Source: Diplosphaera chodatii
Taxonomy: Eukaryota; Chlorophyta; Trebouxiophyceae; Prasiolales; Stichococcaceae
Assembly: GCA_032358165.1 (NCBI GenBank)
Contig: JAALGY010000010.1
Location: 1,488,001 to 1,552,000 of the forward strand
Direction: 5' to 3'
Length of the DNA stretch: 64,000 nt
The notes under the pieces are model-generated. The model was given only the letters and a program-made list of their open reading frames with translations. It did no database searches and was not told the origin of the DNA. How positions within the stretch are numbered: position 1 is the first letter of the stretch; the number at the start of each line of letters is the position of its first letter. Position numbers and translations under genes: made by a program. Shown here one piece after another: positions 32,980 through 44,495 of the stretch.

Positions 32980-35140
32980 GGCAGCGGTGGTGGCTGGGGC
33001 GGCGTGAAGGGGGTGGCACTGGCGGCGGTGAGGGGGGCGGCTGCGGAGGTGGGGATGAGGGCAGAGCTGGAGGTGGCGAGGGGGGCAACGCTGGCGGTGG
33101 CTGCGCGCATGGGGCTGGCGGCGGCTGTGGCAGTGATGATGGCGCGGCGCTGGCGGCGGCCAGGGGGGTGGCTGCGGCACAGGCGATGGACGCGGGGCAG
33201 ATGCTGGAGAGGGAGGCGGTTGCAGCGGGGGAAGTGGAGGCGGACCTGGCAGCGCATGCGGTGGCGGTTGCGACAGCGGCGATTGCGATGGGATGGGGGC
33301 TGGCTCTGGCGGCAGCAATTGGAGCGGGTTGGGGAGTGGCGCTGCCGGCGGTGAAGGGACCAGCGCTGGCAGTGCCGAGGGGGGGTGAGCAGGTGGCGGC
33401 CGCGATGGTGGCGAAGAAGGTTGAACCGGGTTTGGCAACGGTGGCGGAGGCGGTGACAGCAGCGGCGAAGAAGTCCGGCACGGCGGCGGGGGAGGCGGGC
33501 GTGTTGGGGGCGGCGGGCCTGCAGTGGCGGCGGCACACGTCTTCACTCTGGCTCTCGATGGGTATCTACCGCTTTGCCTGGTGCTCTACAGTGTGCTACT
33601 GTTGTAACACATAACCTGCTGAGCCCCACTGCACGAGGTGATCACAGCAGCACGGCAGCAAGGGACTTCCTGCATCGTTTTGTTCGTCATCAACATACAA
33701 CTCTGTTGTAGTGGCACGCTCACTGTGGGTGGTGCGCGCGGCATTGACCGAGGAGCCCCTCTGACACACACCGCACTGGCTCTGGCCCGCCTTGGCAGAG
33801 AACCGCTGGCCGCCATGTCCATCAGTCCCCGTGCACCGCCTGCAGCCAGAGTCGCCGCTGCCCGCCTTTGCGGTGCCTGCACATTATTGGAGGTTACAGC
33901 CCATATGCAACATCAGCAGGGCAGCCTTTGTGGTGCCGCACTGAGAGCTGGCTGGCCTGCTGGCCCGACTTCATGCAGCACAGCAGACATCACATATGTG
34001 CCGCACCACATTGCTGCACGACTGACCTGCCGGACACTTCTCAGGGGCGCTCAGGGGCCAGGCTGCATGTTGGGGCCGCAACCGCTGCAACAGGCCGCAG
34101 CAGGCCTCGCAGCGTTCGCACGCCTGCCGGTGGGGCAGCCCTTGCAGATGCACTGCTGCACGCTCGGCTGGTAGGTGCGGCCGCTGCACTTGGCGCATTT
34201 GGCATTGCCAGCGCCGGCTTTGGCCCCATCTGCTGGGCAGGGCTGACCCCTGCTGGAGCTGTCCAGCTGATACCCGGACCTAGCCACGCCTTTGCAGCGC
34301 TGGATGGCATATGCTGCTGAATCTCGGACGACTGTGCAGCAGGAGTTACTAGCGCTGACCTCCTCACGGTGGAGTAGGTGCGCCACAAACACTGGCGTCC
34401 AGTGCACCTGCAACTCGACAACAGTGCATGGCTGGGTCGTTGCATCTACCCCCTGCATATGGTGTGTACCGCACATCTCAGACAAGGGTGCAGCTCGAAA
34501 CGGTAACTCGCGTGCGAGCACTGCACGTGCATTTACGGTGTGATACATGTTACCGATAACCCTGACGCAGCTGGCCATATAGCGATCCAGCTCGCTGCAT
34601 CGCGGGCGGCCTGCAGCCCTTCCTGCAGCGCAGCGCTTCAGGATCGCAGCTACCTGCAGCAAAGCAGGCTTGACATGAGCCAGCGGATGCGATGGAGATA
34701 TGGTATGCTCTGCACTGTGCCACGACTCGCGTGACGGCCTGCGTTCGTCAAGACTTGCAGGCGCACCCTGCGGCAGCAGCTCAGCCGAGGTGCATCACAT
34801 GCATATTACCAAACAGCCTGTCTAGCGCTACCAAGATGCTCGAGTAACTGATCCACCATGGTCTCAGATCTGTGAACCCTCTTGCAAAGAGGTGCAGAGC
34901 GTTATCCGGTCGGAGCCACACAGTGACCACCCATGGCAACATAAGCAGCTTGACACTCCAGCCATGACAGGGCACCTGCCGATCGTTGCCACCATCAGGT
35001 GACGCGCATGATGCCCCTGTCAGCCCCACAACCCTGCTGATGACAGGCTGCTGTGAGCTTTCGGAGCAACCACGGCCATGCTTTCCACAACAGCCACCGG
35101 CAAGGATGCGTCAAGCAGCAGCCATGCCGCTGACCAGCAT
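32980..35140 (-). pseudogene. Copy H: decayed paralogue of the Hint family
   Basis: On the complement: exon 1 relic ending SPDGGNDRQ at 34976; exon 34653-34561 (VAAILKRC..., 31 codons, same length as in all copies); 34407 to about 34035 (SNSCCTVVRD, then CAKCSGRTYQPS); 33876-33724 (GTAKAGSGD, 153 nt as in A and C); and a Pro-rich exon from 33518. Lesions: an in-frame TGA at 34051-34053, where a one-base shift restores the family ending; loss of the donor after the third module, so two exons are fused; exon 1 without a usable start; and a frame change inside the Pro-rich exon near 33140. No NG or Hint exon follows. Confidence 0.75.
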
Positions 35141-35744
35141 ACTAGTCCACTCATGACGGAGACGTACTGGCAAGCGGACGTCTACGAAGTCGTCGTGTTG
35201 AGCAGGTTCTGCAGTGATTTGTTTTGACCTCTTGCCAGCTAGCATCGGTGTGCCACGTTGTAGGGGGTTTATTTATAGTCGCTAGTAGCTAGGGTGGCTA
35301 GGTGATGTGACACGGGGCAGGGAGGGTGCGATTCGTAATCGAGATTCAGGGTATAATTAGTCACACACCGATGCATCTCGGCTGGCGTCGCATTCCCTTA
35401 AGCGATTTACACGTGTACGCACGGCAGCAAGTACGAAGCTGTCTCTGTGCACGAGCGTGATTATACTTATAATCACTGCCGCTGCGTGTGAGGTTGCACG
35501 GGCTTGAAGATGTAACATGGGTGGCTTCCTGGATTACTGTGCAACGCGGACCCGCGACTCCTGTCACAATGGTATGATCTAGGCGGCAGAAACCTGTCAG
35601 AACTCCTGTAATGTACGCATAGAGTTGTGCGCATAATATATTGTGCGCAGCACGGTTGAAGTGTGGTCCTGTCGTGCGTAACCACCAATCCCACGCCCCC
35701 ACTCGAAGCCTGAGTGTGTTTCCGTCTCGCAGGTGCCTTCAAAC
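35141..35744. promoter_or_regulatory. Divergent spacer between copies H and C
   Basis: H and C start away from each other here, head to head. The stretch is richer in A and T than its surroundings (35255-35480), includes TTTATTTATAGTC and TATACTTATAATC, and probably holds the copy C promoter. No coding exon is supported. Confidence 0.45.
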
Positions 35745-38700
35745 ATGACGGCAGTACCACTAAAGCTGTGTGCCGCTCTGATGATGGCGCTGGTGGCGGG
35801 CGCCGCGGGGACAGACGCGGCGGAAACAGCGTCGTCAGGGCGACAGCTAGCCAGCGTCGGCGGCCGCAATGACCCCCAGGTTGGTCGCTGCCCTCCCCAT
35901 AGCGGGCGCATAACTTTTAAACAAGCATTCCTACGCTTTGTCGTGTACCGAAGACATGCAGGCTTGTGGTTGGCGGCGCCTGCTTATCAATGACTCATCT
36001 CGCCCGGCCAGCCATTGCTGAGCAGCCCGCCCAGTTTGTTGCCTGCTGCCTTGACGGTGGCTACGCCGGGTTCTTATCTGGCCTTCTACCTGTCTATGAG
36101 GTCGCGGCGCTCCTCAAGAAGTGCGAGGCGCAGGAGGCTGCTGGCAGGGGGCGCTGCAAGGAGCTACAGGAGTACATGGCGCGCTGCCAGAGGGTGAGCA
36201 GCTGCTGCAACAGTGAACAATGGCATTGCTGAAGCCGGCTTCAACAAAGTCGCGTTTCAGCGGCGCAGCTTGTGCGAGTGTGTTAGTAATGCAAAGCGCT
36301 TTGCACCTACCCGCATGAGCGCTGACCCTGTCCAGCATTGCGTGTTCCTTCAAGCTCTGATTGCGCACTGCATGAGCAGCAAGGTGTCACATCGATGTCC
36401 CAAGCGATCGGCGCTGGTGCAGATTCACGGCGAGCAGTGCCTGCGCTGCACCTACAGCACCGTGCGCCATGTCAGCGCCAGGCAATCCTGTTGCACAGCG
36501 GTGCGGGATGCCAAGAAGTACGGCCTACTGAGGTGTCAAGTCGGTGAGCCGGCCGGCCAGCCAGGCTGCATATGGGTACACCGTGCGTAGCGACCACCTG
36601 CGCATCTGTGATGCCACCTGGCAGCGCGCAAACTGGCGACGCATCAGCATGGTGCCGCTGTACAGGTTTATTGCAGCTGTGCGCATTGTCGCTAGTTCAA
36701 TGTGTGAACTGGTGCTGCAGTCCCTGGGCCGGGCTACTACAAGAATAGGTCCGGCGCGGTGCTGCCCTGCCCGGCGGGCAGCTTCAAGGGAGCAAAGGGC
36801 TCTGGCGCCTGCAGCCGCTGCAGCGGGCGCACATATGCTCAGCGCATCGGGCAGAAGTCCTGCAGCAGCGTCTGCCCCCGCGACCGCCGAGTGAACGCAG
36901 CACACACCGCCTGCATCTCCTATCCCCCTGGCACGCAGCCCGGCCCCGGCAACTCACGGCAGCTCTGCCCCGCAGGCAAGCGTGCTGTCAGCCTGTCTTG
37001 TTGGTTGTCTCATCCTAGCCGGAGAATCCATGCAGCAAGCATGTACGTAACAGCTGAGCAAGCAGCCACCTTGGCTACAAATCTGCTCAGTCTGCTCGCT
37101 ATGATGCCCATGGCAATGGTCCAACACCTGGCAGCTCCTGATGGCCTACATACCTGCTGTGCTGCGTCTGTGCAGGTACGGCAAAGAGAGGCAGCGGCGA
37201 CTTTGCCTGCGGCGTCTGTGCCAGCACCTCTGCGGGCGGCCGCCAGCGGTACAGCCCCAAGGCTGGCGCCGCAACCTGCAGCCTGTGTCCTGTCGGCGGC
37301 AGTGTCAACCGCGCCCGCACGACCTGCAGTGAGTCTTGCCGCCTCAGCTTTCAGAGTGGCTGATCCACATCCCACACACCTGCTCACGGATGCCCTGCCA
37401 GCAAATTCCTCAGCCTCCAGCATGCAGGAGCAAACGCAGCATTTTGCCGTTTCGCTCGCACTGCATACAGCATCCTGCCTCAGTAGACAGCAGCCAACAT
37501 ACCTGTCGACATGTGGAACAATCTGACGTATTGCAAATCATCTATCTGGACTGTGCTCTGCAGCACTGCCGCCCCCACCACCACCATCCCCGCCACCCCC
37601 CAGCGCACTGCTGCCACTGTCACCACCGCCTCCCCCACCACTGCAGAGTCCGCCGCCAAGCCCGCCGCCTTCACCGCCAACCCCAAATCCGCCCCCGCCC
37701 AGCTCTCCACCAACGCCTCCACCATCCCCGCCACCGGCGCCCCCGCCATCCCCGCTACCGGCGCCTCCCCCAAGTCCCCCACCCGCGCCACCGCCATCGC
37801 CTCCCCCTGATGAGCCACCACCGTCCCCGCCATCCGCCCCGCCTCCCAGCCTACCGCAAACCACACCACCCTCGCCACCACCTGCACTGCTGTTGTTGTC
37901 GCCACCAGCCCCTCCTCCCAGCCCTCCGCCTTCGCCGCCCCCGTCACCACCTCCTATGCCACCATCATCGCCTCCACCGGCGCCTCCCAGCACCTCGCCA
38001 TCGCCACCTCCTGAGCCGCCACCATCCCCACCACCAACGCCTCCGCCATTACCGCCTCCTCAGCCGCCACCATCCCCACCACCGGCGCCTCCGCCATCGC
38101 CGCCACCTCAGCCGCCGCCATCTCCACCACCAACGCCTCCGCCATCGCCGCCTCCTCGGCCGCAACCATCCCCACCACCGGCGCCTCCTCCGTCGCCGCC
38201 ACCTCAGCCGCCACCATCTCCACCACCGGCGCCTCCGCCATCGCCGCCACCTCAGCCGCCACCATCCACACCACTAGCGCCTCCGCCATCGCCACCTCCT
38301 CAGCCGCCACCATCCCCACCACCGGCGCCGCCTCCATCGCCGCCACCTCAGCCGCCACCGTCCCCACCACCAACGCCTCCGCCATCGCCGCCACCTCAGC
38401 CGCCGCCATCCCCACCACCAGCGCCTCCGCCATCGCCACCTCCTCAGCCGCCACCATCTCCACCACCGGCGCCGCCTCCATCGCCGCCACCTCAGCCGCC
38501 ACCATCTCCACCACCAATGCCGCCTCCATCGCCGCCTCCTCAGCCGCCACCATCCCCACCACCAGCGCCTCCGCCATCGCCACCTCCTCAGCCGCCACCA
38601 TCCCCACCACCGGCGCCGCCGCCCTCCCCGCCCCCTGCCCCGCCGCCGTCCCCACCGCCAACACCGCCGCCATCACCACCACCAGCACCACCACCGGCGC

Positions 38701-41700
38701 CGCCTCCATCGCCGCCACCTCAGCCGCCACCATCTCCACCACCAATGCCGCCTCCATCGCCGCCTCCTCAGCCGCCACCATCCCCACCGCCAACACCGCC
38801 GCCATCACCACCACCAGCACCACCGCCGTCGCCTCCTCCCAACCCGCCCCCTGCCCCGCCGCCATCTCCACCCCCCGTACCGCCGCCGTCCCCACCCCCT
38901 GCTCCGCCTCCGGCCTCGTGAGGACCCCAAGCCGAAATGACCAGATGTCACAGACCCGGCTGGCACAGCGCCCTCGAAAGCATCGTCACGGGTGTGCATG
39001 CTTTGTGGAGGACCATTGGGGATCGGGGCTCACACAAAGAATTTCTTGTTGCTTGCAGCTGCACAGACGGAATCAGGAATGGCAACGAGACAGACGTCGA
39101 TTGTGGCGGTTCGAGCCCCTGCCCTGCATGCGGCCCTGGTGCGCAACTGATCTGGTAGTAGGGATAGCAGGTTTAGGGTTCTGGCACGCAGAAGGGATGT
39201 GCATGCGAGGGCCGTGCGAACACCCAGGCACATGTGCCCACGTACGACCTCCATACACAGTGGCGAATGGCATGTTGTTGCAAAGTGCACGTCAGAGTGT
39301 CGACACCAGCCATGGGCGGGCGATGGCAGTCCATCTATTTGTCGTGCACAGCATGTTGAGATGCAAGCCCAGCCTGTCGGTCATACGGGTCAGCAGGGCG
39401 CCAAGCACGCAATGCGATTGTGATGTGTGCAGGTCAGCAATGCGCTGTCATGGCCGACTGCCGGGCTCTGGTGCAGTGCATGGGCGGTGTTTGCACCTGC
39501 CCGCCCGATAGCAGCACCACTACGCCGGGCACGCCCTGCACCCGGGACTGCCCGAACACGTGTGATGGGAGCTCTGCGTTGTACTGCAGCGCATCCACCA
39601 CCGAACCGACCCCTGCGCAATGCGGTAGGTTCAGCTCCTGCAGATGCAGGCAACAGTATTCTTTGCCTCAGCAGTGTATAGCAACTGCGGTGCCAAAGGA
39701 ACTTACAATATCGTGCCTGTTGTGTTGTTGCGCCACATGCATATCAGCCCTGGGATACGATAGGGCATGCCAGGGGCTTGCCTGACGCCACAGTAAGAAG
39801 TAGCTGAGGGGCATGCACGTTAAGTGGATGAGGTCAAGTGCAGCCTGCCACGTGCGATGTGTCAAAACATTGCTGACTAGCTTCGGTGCTGCAGTGCGCA
39901 TCTGCTTCCCGGCAAACAGCTTGTTGACGCTTCGGGACCCCGCAAATGGGCGGCCAGTTCCGCACCGCATCGCCGACGCCATGCCAGGAGACGAGATCCT
40001 GGTACGTGGCTGCTTTGTGCAAGTCTACTTGCTTCAGCCAATCATGTACCCACCGTCAATCCTGGCTTGCCTGCCTTGACCCTGGCAGGCTATCATCAGG
40101 TATAGACCAGCCGGCCGGCTGGAGGATGGCTGATGGTGCTAGCACTTGTGTGCCATGTGGCACGACACATTGGCACTCACATATATATTAAAGCTTGGCA
40201 TGCAGCAGCTTCCTCAAATAGCACGAGCTTCTGCCGCTGGTCCATGTCATCAGCACCATGCAATTGCGGCAGCTCTGCACGGGTGGCAATGCAAGCCGCC
40301 ACTCAGTGCTGTGGGCAGCCGGCAGCCGTCAAGTACATCGGGTGGCGCTCTGGTCCTATGTGAGCGACCGGCACAGGTGCCACTGCTGCTGCTGATATGA
40401 TGCATGGGGTTGCCCTGCAGGCAGTGAATGAGGACGGTCGGCTCGCCTGGACGCGGGTCACCGTGCTGCGCAGCTTCCGCCCGCAGCTGTCACCCGCACC
40501 CTTCCTTCGCATGACCACCGCCGCTGGCCAGGTGCGCATCCCTGTCCGGCACAGGCACTGTGCACTGCGCTCCGCTTGCAGCAACTGTTGGCAGCACGAC
40601 GCACAGCTTCGGATGCAGCTTCACCAGCCACAGTGTGACGAAACACTTGGTGAAGCTCCAGGTCACTCGGATGTGAAGCAGGCAAAACCCTTTTCTTTGT
40701 TTGCGCCATGTTGACGACCCTCACCTGTATTTGGCTGGCTGCAGGTGCTGACGGTGACAGGCTGCCACATGCTATACAAGGCTGTTGACCACCACGCTGC
40801 TGATCCTGCAATGCTGACGGTAATGGCCACCAACGAAACTGCCGTTGTCGCCTTCGACATCAGAGTTCCTGTTGCTGCGCGCGATGTACAGGTAAAAGTG
40901 CATCGTGCAGGCTGCTGCTGCTTGCTTGTAAAGCTATAAAAGGGCTCTGTTCTTGGTTGCAGGCATCCGTCATCAGTTTCATCCGGCACCAGCATCTGGA
41001 CCCGTTGCAGCAAACATGCAGATGTGCACTACTTGCAGGTTGGCGACCGGGTGTTTGTGCAGCTGCCAGGCGCGGCTGGCATTCTACCCAGCGCCGTGAT
41101 CGCGATCCAAGACGTTCTCGAAACCTCTGCCTTCAACCTCCAAACACTACGGGGTGAGCTCGGGATTTTTAATATGTGTGTGTGTGTGCAGCCAGCCCTG
41201 ATCGATGGGGACATTGCAGCAAGTGTCGCAACATTGTGCAGCTCGTGGCATGGTGCTTCCGCTACGACATGCTCAGGGTTCCACAACTGTGAGAAAAGTC
41301 ATGCTTCGTGGCAGTTGTTAGCATTAGTGGTCCGTACCACATCATTTTCTGGTGTGAAACCACGTGGTGTTCACCTTCTGCAAGCAACGCCATCGTGCAG
41401 GGCGTCACGGTTGCACAATATGGCATGGCGATCCACCTGCCCACCTGGGCCGCAAAAGACATTGAGCGCCTGAAGCTGGCTGCTGACGCCAAGATGCGCA
41501 TGGCGTACCGCATGTTCCCCCTCGCAGTGCGCCGCCTGCACGCCTGGCGGCTGCTGACGCCGCTGTACAATGCTGTTGGCACCATCGGCAGACAGGCGAG
41601 GCTCTTTGCTGGAAGCTGTTGAGCTGCTGAGCCCAGAACTACTACTTCGAAATCAGTGCTGCATGATGCACAACGCAACACCAATGTTGCTGTGCTGGCT

Positions 41701-42037
41701 GCACACATTACATTGTATGTGGCACAGAAGACGTAATGATATATTCTCATGCAGGATGGCTTTGTTGCCGTGTTTGCCAGGTGCTCCAGCTGACTACAAC
41801 TAATCCTGTTAACAGGCTGACAAGTTTGCTCATGGGGAGGGGCGGGTGCGCCGCGTCATTGGCTTCGCCGCCGGCTACCTGCTTAACCGGCTTCCTGCTG
41901 CCGTCGAGGCCGCGCTCAGCAAGGACGCCAGCTTCCCCGGTGTGCCATACCTCACCGATGATGGCGCCAGCGGCAAGGCAGCCGGCGAGTGCGCTGCTGG
42001 CTCTGCGCCACCACTAGTAGTGGCAAGTGCACTGTAA
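35745..42037 (+). CDS. Copy C: full-length secreted protein with C-terminal Hint domain
   Basis: Fourteen exons: 35745-35879, 36101-36193, 36423-36543, 36721-36975, 37176-37328, 37564-38917, 39059-39138, 39433-39624, 39895-40001, 40421-40531, 40745-40891, 41039-41153, 41384-41595, 41816-42037; 1,098 residues, in frame throughout. Signal peptide ([18 protein letters not shown]), [13 protein letters not shown] module, [12 protein letters not shown] module, GCC2-like modules ([29 protein letters not shown]), Pro hinge of ~451 residues, [11 protein letters not shown] module, Cys module, Hint domain (~794-972) and tail. Exons 2-5 and 10-13 have the same length as in copy A. Exons 4 and 13 end in GC donors (AG|GCAAGC, AG|GCGAGG). 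The expected acceptor of exon 13 reads AA, not AG, which may disable the Hint end. Transcripts are needed to decide. Confidence 0.8.
37564..38917 (+). repeat. Pro-rich minisatellite exon of copy C
   Basis: A 1,354-nt exon with the same 16-residue [20 protein letters not shown] unit as copy A, though in different number and order. Its first ~100 nt and the intron before it are almost identical to copy A. Phase 1 in, phase 2 out, as in A. Confidence 0.9.
39895..41595 (+). other. Hint/Hog domain of copy C (exons 9-13)
   Basis: Shows [13 protein letters not shown] (candidate nucleophile Cys), [22 protein letters not shown] (TxxH kept, but TPNH of copy A is TGCH), [11 protein letters not shown] and [10 protein letters not shown], then [13 protein letters not shown] for the last strand. 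The residue before Cys is Ile. The VDG of copy A is VQG here. The core catalytic residues are present, so self-cleavage is possible if exon 13 is spliced correctly. Confidence 0.8.
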
Positions 42038-42890
42038 GGCGAGACAGTAGCTCCCCAAGAGTCGACAGGTAGTATGGATGGTACACGGGACTTTGGTGAT
42101 ATGCTGCTGCCGTCGCGCAGCAGGCTTCTAGGTGTAAGCATGATGAACGCTGCAGGGTTGCTCACAGACGACAGTCGTGTTCGCCATACATCAAGGCAAA
42201 TAGTCGATCACAACCAGTCTGCATGTGAAAACGGGTAAGACATGCGCTTACACTGGGTGCAAAAAAAGCCAAATGCCAAACATGCCACGAGCTGCAGGAA
42301 CCTACCAAGCACCTCTCTGGTTCGTCTTATCGCATTACAGGCTGCAACCAGGCGATGGCAGGCCATCGCTCGGCACCCTTGCTCGAAGTAGCACAAGCAC
42401 TACAGCAAAGCTGTGGATACCATTGACTGCACCTGCACCTTGCAACGCATACAAAGCAACATGCATGGTGCCAAACCAGTGTCGGGCGCTGCGCCAAGCA
42501 AGTCCATCTTGACAGGTTTGCCAGTGTCATGCTATAAGCCCGCTGCAACACCATCCAGTTTGTCACGGCGCAACTTGGAACATTGAGCCTCTGGTGTCAA
42601 TAGCACCCGAGGGTGGCACGCCGTGGTGCCCTGCTGCTGCCTGGCAGCACACTGGTGCTGAGCAACAGGACGTTGGAAGTGGAAGCAGCGCCTTACTGAG
42701 TGAAGTCGACATCCGGCTCACGGCGCAGGCTGCAAGCGGCATATGACATACAGACATCAGTGCAGGGCTTAGTGCGGGGCTTCGTTGATACATCGCTTCT
42801 TGTAAGCGTCAACATCGACTCGAATTCTGCCCATGGCACTGTGTATGGTCGTATCAACACAAGTGAAAAATTGGCACCCCACATCAAGGC
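42038..42890. other. Spacer between copy C and fragment G'
   Basis: Convergent 3' ends. No gene is supported. The stretch 42700-42740 (CATCCGGCTCACGGCGCAGGCTGC) matches 47970-48000 behind copy D (CATCTGGCTCCCGGCGCAGGCTGC), so this spacer belongs to the duplicated block. Confidence 0.5.
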
Positions 42891-42896
42891 AGGCGG

Positions 42897-43700
42897 TACC
42901 TGTAGCGGCTACGGTAGCGGGATGAGCGGATGCGGCCGGAGTGGTGTGGGGAGGAGGAGTGGTGCACGTCCGGCGGCAGCGGCAGCCTGAGCCGCTGCAT
43001 CTCGACCGCCTCCTCCAGCAGCTCGTCCAGCTGCACAATGCATTGTGTTCAGATGTTGTATTACACAGAGTACACCAGCACTGTGCAACTCTGTGGGTAG
43101 CACCGGCGGCTTCTGTGGAATCAGGACTGCTGGCCGTAACTGCAGATGCAGTATCAAAAATAAAAATTAAAAAAATAAGGCACAGCTGCAGCCAAGGCCC
43201 CGCACCTTGTGCTGGGACATGAGCAGGGTGCTGTGGCGCCCCGGCTTGGGGACGCCGCCGACGCTGTCGTCGTTGGGGAGGTGTGCTGGTCGCCGCCGGT
43301 TGCCGCAGCCTCGGACACCTGCAGTATCGTCGACATACATGCATGGCGCAGGTTGCTTCTGCTGCACAGCACTCTAGCAGTGGAACAAGGCTAGGTGGAT
43401 ACCCACAGCGGAAGCTGCTGCTGCAGCTCCAGGAGGTCCCTTCTTCACCAGCCAGCGGCACAGGAGGGGCAGACAATGCCCCACACATGCCGATTTCAAG
43501 GTTCAATGGAACAAGGTGAAGACTGAGGACAACATCAGGCGCTCACATTGGTCTCCGCGCTGGGGGGGAGCAGCACAGTTTCTGGCCGTGTGTTCGCTTC
43601 GTTGCCGAGCCGCCGGTGCGGCTCAGTTGAGCCGTGGCGGCGCTTGGCTGCCTGCGGCGCAGCCGCTGCCCCCAGGCCCTGCAGCGATCAGGCAACCGGT
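42897..43700 (-). pseudogene. G': deleted, frameshifted fragment of the coiled-coil gene
   Basis: On the complement: a piece matching the start of G exon 50811-50562 (AAKRRRGATEP) is joined directly to the end of G exon 49010-48812 (SPSAETD then GTGAGC). Copies of the last two exons follow: VSEAAATGGDQ at ~43318-43204, then LDELLEEAVEMQRL from ~43030. The exons between, including two AT-hook-like segments, are missing. The VSEAAA exon has lost its frame after GGDQ, where G reads LTLPNVSVGGVPKP. The stop of G is not kept. Confidence 0.75.
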
Positions 43701-44495
43701 CATGGTCGGTCGGCTAGTTCTGCGGCTCAGGACGGCGGATGCGGCTTACCTGATTGAAGTGAGTGTGCCTCCTCTATCAACGCTTTCCAACAGCATGCTG
43801 AGTACCTTCTGCACTCTGTGCTGTGCTTTCACGTGGTGCTCCCGTGCAGCAGGACTGCCAACAACACACGATGTATAGCACCGACCGCCGGCAAGTTCTG
43901 CAGGCATAGCTCCTGCAAGTTTCGATCAGGTACACATCGAGACGTGCGTGACTGGGCAGTCTGTCTGATGAGGGGCTAGATATTGCACATCACCCGTGCA
44001 TATGGTGACTACTCATGCCGCACCAGCTTCCGGAGGCCGGCGGTGCACTCCCTCACGTCATCAGCCTGCCAGCGTGGCGTGTCGTGACTTCGGAATCATC
44101 ACGTGCGCCCCATGGACGGCATCTTCGCGTCTTCAGCGTCACAACCCCATCGCGATCTGACACACCTGTGAGACCTCCATTGCCGCTATTGCCGCCACGC
44201 TACCGCGACATCAACGTAAGCCATGCCGCTGTGCGACAGAAAGCAAAGTTGCATATCCAGTGCATAGCGAATAATGCCCTGCATTGCCTGCAGGTGCAAG
44301 CATGCATATGTGATGTCTGCAGTTAAGGAACAGTCTCACGGAAGCAATCTGAACATACACCTGTGCTTGTATCGTTGCCCAGAACGGTGGCAGGTGCAAC
44401 CTTCAGTTGGTGCATGGTGATTTCAAGGTGTGACTCGTCATCCCATGCGCAGACCCGGGCCCTGCGAACCTCCTTTGGTGCGCACGAGCTCGGCC
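43701..44495. other. Spacer upstream of copy D
   Basis: Holds the 5' region of copy D. No exon is supported. The ~60 bases before the ATG at 44496 resemble the copy B leader. Confidence 0.4.

Noticed and set aside
32877..33614. Plus-strand Ala/Gly-rich open frame
   Set aside because: Antisense of the decayed Pro-rich exon of copy H.
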